A stretch of DNA of 64,000 nucleotides, taken from the NCBI GenBank assembly GCA_017311185.1, contig JAESUZ010002700.1:1-64000 (forward strand), read 5' to 3'. Numbering within the stretch: the first letter of the stretch is position 1; every line of letters begins with the position of its first letter. The notes below the pieces were generated by a model. That model had not been told where the DNA came from. It made no database searches and saw only the letters and a program-made list of their open reading frames with translations. A program made the position numbers and the translations under genes. Shown piece after piece: positions 1 to 64,000 of the stretch. The stretch comes from Proteles cristata cristata (Eukaryota; Chordata; Mammalia; Carnivora; Hyaenidae).

Positions 1-607
1 CATTTGTGTGTTTTGCACATTCACTTACAAGCGTATTTATTCATTCTCAACAGTTTATGTACCTCAGTTTTCCTACATGGCAAATACTGTATTTGTCCTG
101 TATTTTCATTCTTATGGCCACTGTCCAGCTTAGGACCCTGCTGTTCTGCACTGGAGCTACTGTTAAAATCTCCTAACTGAATTTCAACATACCCTGCACA
201 GCAGACTGACCCACTGTGAACTTCTCAAAAGTGCAAAAGCCTTCTTTTGTTTTCTCCTGAAAAAGTATCAATGGCTTCCTATGGACTTTGGAGTAAAAAT
301 CTGTATTAAACTGGAATTCAAAGCTCTTCAGGACCCAGGATTTGCTATTCACGTTCAGCTCTGGTTTACTTCTACCTATATCCCCCTTTGTGCTGTCTAG
401 TGAATTCATGCCTGCTTTCCAAATCCTTACCGTAATCCAAATTTCTCTTTCAACATGAACTCTTTCCACCTGGGCCTAGAACTCATGCCCTCCCTCAGCT
501 GAGATATCTCCTGCACTGCTCTTTCGCTCTACATTTTTCCTTTTATTACTTTCCAAACTAGATTTCTTTCTTAGGCTCCAAGGCAGGGCTCATATTTGCA
601 TTTGCTT
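1..607. other. MCM4 intron, no recognised feature
   Basis: This lies downstream, in the MCM4 sense, of the last MCM4 exon visible in the window. The next MCM4 exon would begin with the codons for DIDQL, and I do not find it here, so it must lie beyond the left edge. The short open frame at 173-469 on the minus strand has no resemblance I can name and looks like chance or an old repeat. Confidence 0.6.
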
Positions 608-813
608 GGTTTTGTTTTTTAATTTATTTCTGAGAGACAGACAGTGTGAGCAGGGGAGGGTCTCAGAGAGAGGGAGACACAGAATCTGAAACAGGCTCCA
701 GGCTCTGAGCTAGCTGTCAGCAGAGACCAACACGGGGCTCGAACCCACGAAACTTGAGATCATGACCTGAGCCGAAGGTGGATACTTAACCAACTGAGCC
801 ACCCAGGCGCCTC
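608..813 (-). repeat. CAN-SINE (tRNA-Lys derived)
   Basis: Antisense copy: T-rich tail, GA-rich middle, then the tRNA-like head ending in gagccacccaggcgcc. It is flanked by an imperfect direct repeat ttgcatttg(c/t)tt at 596-607 and 814-825. In the MCM4 sense it is a forward copy. Confidence 0.93.
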
Positions 814-4234
<3,421 letters not shown>

Positions 4235-4391
4235 CTGTGCAACGAAAAGGGAGGCTCGCGCCGCTTTCGCCTCCGGCTTTCCCCCTCCCCACCGCACAGA
4301 TACCCAGGCCGGACACCGCCCCGCCCCCTCCCGCTAGGTGCTGCTGGGGAAGGGCGGCCACCTACGGCGCGCGCAGAGGTCTCCAACGCAC

Positions 4392-4480
4392 CTAGGGGCT
4401 CAGGTTCCGAAACTGCAGGGGCTGGGCCTAGGTTTCGCGCCGGCTGCACTGTTGTCCACGCCCCCAGCGGTGCCCCGCCA
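4392..4480 (-). other. MCM4: Probable MCM4 5' non-coding exon
   Basis: The donor GCCCCTAG|gtgcgt (exon end 4392) sits upstream of the first coding exon and would join to its acceptor at 4234. The transcription start is not visible; the upper limit given is a guess below the CCAAT box. It contains an in-frame TAG and no ATG in the MCM4 frame. Confidence 0.55.
4433..4440. promoter_or_regulatory. E2F-type site tttcgcgc
   Basis: Exact match to the TTTSGCGC E2F core. Its position near the presumed MCM4 start fits cell-cycle control. Confidence 0.65.
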
Positions 4481-4482
4481 AT
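4478..4482. promoter_or_regulatory. CCAAT box (gccaatcac)
   Basis: CCAAT motif in the CpG island, oriented forward for PRKDC and inverted for MCM4. It is typical of TATA-less bidirectional promoters binding NF-Y. Confidence 0.55.
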
Positions 4483-4650
4483 CACAGAAGCGCTCGTCTA
4501 CGGCTCCGCCTCTGGGAGACGCCACTGTTCATCAACAGGGGGAATTGAACGGCCTCCTTCGGCGCCCCACGGCAGCAGACTCAAACCTCGCTCGGTGCTC
4601 CCCCTTCGTTTAGGTGGCCTGACCCCCTACGAAAAGGCGTTTTCCCGGTA

Positions 4651-4969
4651 AAATTGGGGTATTCGGCCAGACCAGGTTCACGGAGGGGTTTTTCTACACT
4701 GTAGCGTTGGCTAAGACTGTCTTCTAAAAGCTAGGCAGTTTCATTTTTAAAGACGCTACACACCTATTTTTCACTCTTTACCAAGGAACAACTTGTAGAT
4801 CCTGACCCAAGCCTCAAGCTTCTTTTTCCTGCCTCTGCTCTCAATTCACCAAACTTCCGCTCCATCTTTTTCCACAGGCCAAATTGTTGGATTCCTGTTT
4901 CTCCCTAGGCTTGATGTATGCATCCTAGGTGTATTGTGTGTAACACATTCGTTGACCTGCTGATATCTT
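4651..4969. other. Flank of the promoter, PRKDC exon 1 not found
   Basis: Sequence to the right of the CpG island. In human the PRKDC start lies roughly 0.7 kb from the MCM4 start, so exon 1 would be expected near here or in the next few hundred bases. No frame resembling MAGSGAGVRCSLLRLQ is present on either strand. Confidence 0.6.
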
Positions 4970-5189
4970 TTTTTTTTTAATTTGTTAATGTTTTATTTAT
5001 TTTTAGCAGAGAGCGAGAGAGACAGCGTGAGCAGGGGAGGGTCAGAGAGAGAGTCACAGACTCTGAAACAGGCTCCAGGCTGTGAGCTGGCTGCACAGAA
5101 CCCGACGTGGGGCTCGAACCCACGAACCGCGAGATCATGACCTGAGCCGAAGTCGGACGCTTAACCGACTGAGCCACCCAGGCGCCCCT
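4970..5189 (-). repeat. CAN-SINE without clear target duplication
   Basis: Full-length antisense copy ending in cacccaggcgcccc. Unlike most SINEs here its flanks (gctgatatc on the left, ttcagtacc on the right) do not match. It lies about where PRKDC exon 1 is expected. See findings. Confidence 0.93.
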
Positions 5190-5574
5190 TCAGTACCTTT
5201 TTCAAACCTTCAAGTGTGAAACCTCAAAAGATTCCTACTTTTCAGAAGCATTGCAGAAATGTAACCGGATAGTCATGCAGTTGTCTTAACTTTTTAGCAG
5301 TCACTGAATGAGCGCTTTTTGTTCCTTTGTAGTAAAATTGCTTTTTTGCAGCACTTTTAAAAATTGCCTCAAAACTTATGCTGCTATCTAGTACCTATCG
5401 TCAAGGGTATATTATTAATGGGAAAATAAATTTATAAAACTAACATGTAAATGTTTTCTAGTCTCAGCGTTTCTAAGTTAGAATTCCTTTTCATTCCTTT
5501 AGGTAAAGCAGTTCCAAGTTTATTCTGAATATTTAGTATTTGTCCTTTCGCGTGAGAGATTACAGAGGAGTGTG
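5190..5574. other. AT-rich unassigned sequence (PRKDC intron 1 if the gene is intact)
   Basis: No CpG enrichment, no exon-like frame and no recognised repeat. Confidence 0.6.
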
Positions 5575-6165
5575 TTAGTTTTCTGTTGTTGTTGTAGTAA
5601 CAACTACAAGCTTAGTGGTTTAGGTTTGTTAATCTTACAGTTCTGTAGTTAGAAGCCTAACATGGGTCTCAGCAAAGTAAAACCAAGTCATCAGGCGGAG
5701 TCACTTTTCCTTTCCAAAGGGTCATGTGTAGAATTCATTTCCTTTTTCATTCTAGTTGGCGGAATCCTGTTCTTGCAATTACAGGACTAAGTCCCTTTTT
5801 CCTTACTGATGTTCCTGGTTTGTAGAAACCACCCACATTTCTTGGATCCTGGCTTCTATCTTCAAAGCCAGCAACTGGGTTCAAAGCCAGTTACTGGGTC
5901 CAGTAACTCCTGTGCTTGAAATCTTTCTTTTCTCCTGCTCCCCTCTTTCCAACTCTCTTCTTCCTTTCTCCAACACTGTTAAGGACCCATGTGATTATAT
6001 TGGGCCCATGGGTAATCCAGAATACTTTCTCCCCTTTAAAGTCAACCATGAGCACCTTAAATTCCATTTGCAATCTTAATTTCCTTTAGCCACATAAAGT
6101 TACTATATTCACAGGTGTGACATCGGGATTAGGACTCAAGTATCTTTGGAGCCATAATTCTGCCT
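5575..6165 (+). repeat. Ancient interspersed repeat, family not assigned
   Basis: It begins with the widespread mammalian pattern gttagttttctgttgttg ... cttagtggttta and ends near gggattaggactcaa. I recognise it as a common old dispersed repeat but cannot name the family with confidence. Confidence 0.5.
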
Positions 6166-6350
6166 GTGTCATCTCAACGGAATATCATCTAGAATTTCCT
6201 ATTTTCCTTGTTTAAGTACAGCAGCCTTAAGTTAATGTTTAGTTGCTTATAAGGCTGAATTGAGAAATATGCAACCCATTTAGGGTGGGTTTATGGAGTG
6301 GTTTTTGCCAATTCTCTTACCTTATTTATTTATTTTGTCCAGCATTACAG

Positions 6351-63307
<56,957 letters not shown>

Positions 63308-63530
63308 TTTTTACTTTCTTTTAATGTTTTTATTTATTTCTAGGAGAGAAAGAGAGAGACAGCATGAGCAGGGGAGGGTCAGAGAGAGAGGGAGTCACAG
63401 ACTGAAACAGGCTCCAGGCTCTGAGCTGGCAGTCAGCACAGAGCCCAACGCGGGGCCCGAACCCATGAACCGCGAGATCATGACCTAAGCGAAAGTCGGA
63501 CGCTTAACCGACTAAGCCACCCAGGCACCC
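63308..63530 (-). repeat. Young-subfamily CAN-SINE
   Basis: Antisense; flanking repeat atagatggtagttttt at 63292 and 63532. Carries tttatttctag|gag with AG at 63342-63343. Confidence 0.96.
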
Positions 63531-63547
63531 CATAGATGGTAGTTTTT

Positions 63548-64000
63548 ACAGTTACATCTGTACTGTGGTCAGAATGAATATCTTGCAATTTCTGGGCTAG
63601 AAGGCTTCTTAGACATCTTAGCAGAGAACGTAAGTGACTTACATGGCTGCGTGTGGCAGAACTTCTCTTTGATTTATTCAGATTTTATTTTCTGTTGTTT
63701 TCTGTTTTTTCAAAAGACAGGTTGAGCTCTATTGTCCTTCATGTTCACAGCCTTCTATGGGTAAAAGTGCTTAAAATTTGGCCCTTGCCATCAAAGAGCT
63801 TAAAATTGCTCTGTTTATCCTGACATATAGGTATATTTTCTCAACAAGTAAAACTTTGACTCTTAAAAATCACTGCCATATTTTCAAAGCAGAGAAAGAA
63901 AAGTTTTTCTTTGTAATAGAACTCAAGTTGTGTAAGGGTCCTTTCCTAAATAACCCAGGATGTTTGTGGATGTTTGTACTCATTTGCTTCGGTTCCCCTT
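63548..64000. other. PRKDC intron 28, to window edge
   Basis: No exon of PRKDC (next expected after KSLG: TIQQCCDAIDHL) is visible before the window ends. Confidence 0.65.

Overview
The window is nuclear DNA from a mammal, most likely a feliform carnivore (cat, hyena, mongoose or civet side). The main evidence is the dense set of tRNA-Lys-derived CAN-SINE elements of the feline type, carnivore-type L1 3' ends, and older mammalian repeats (MIR, Tigger1, hAT-Charlie, MER5-like). The youngest SINE copies differ from the domestic-cat consensus as I remember it, so a non-felid feliform is possible; this is weak inference.

Two divergent genes of DNA replication and repair are present. On the minus strand, 1132-4234 holds the 5' part of MCM4 (a subunit of the MCM2-7 helicase): seven coding exons encoding about the first 277 residues. 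On the plus strand, 6351-62792 holds 27 consecutive exons of PRKDC (DNA-PK catalytic subunit), corresponding to human exons 2-28, about residues 55-1122 of about 4,128. This is the N-terminal HEAT-repeat solenoid. The kinase domain lies beyond the right edge. Between them, at about 3930-4650, is a CpG island with E2F-type sites and a CCAAT box, matching the MCM4/PRKDC bidirectional promoter known in other mammals.

The exon structure is well kept. Every splice site I placed is canonical, all phases join, and there is no frameshift. Against this stand five lesions: (1) the MCM4 start codon reads AAG; (2) a 39-bp tandem duplication copies the end and donor site of an MCM4 exon; (3) PRKDC exon 1 cannot be found, and a SINE without a clear target duplication sits near its expected place; (4) PRKDC exon 10 has an in-frame TGA; (5) PRKDC exon 27 has a second in-frame TGA. 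MCM4 is essential, so either this is a recently decaying duplicate of the locus or the assembly carries errors. The sequence alone cannot decide, and this is the main point worth checking.

The rest is intron. Long introns (10.7-17.4 kb, 33.3-45.6 kb, 54.7-62.7 kb) are filled with L1 fragments, 33 SINE copies (24 antisense to PRKDC, 9 sense), a Tigger1 with nested insertions at 57.8-60.6 kb, and a hAT-Charlie relic at 46.4-48.0 kb. I see no other protein-coding gene, no functional RNA gene and no CRISPR array.
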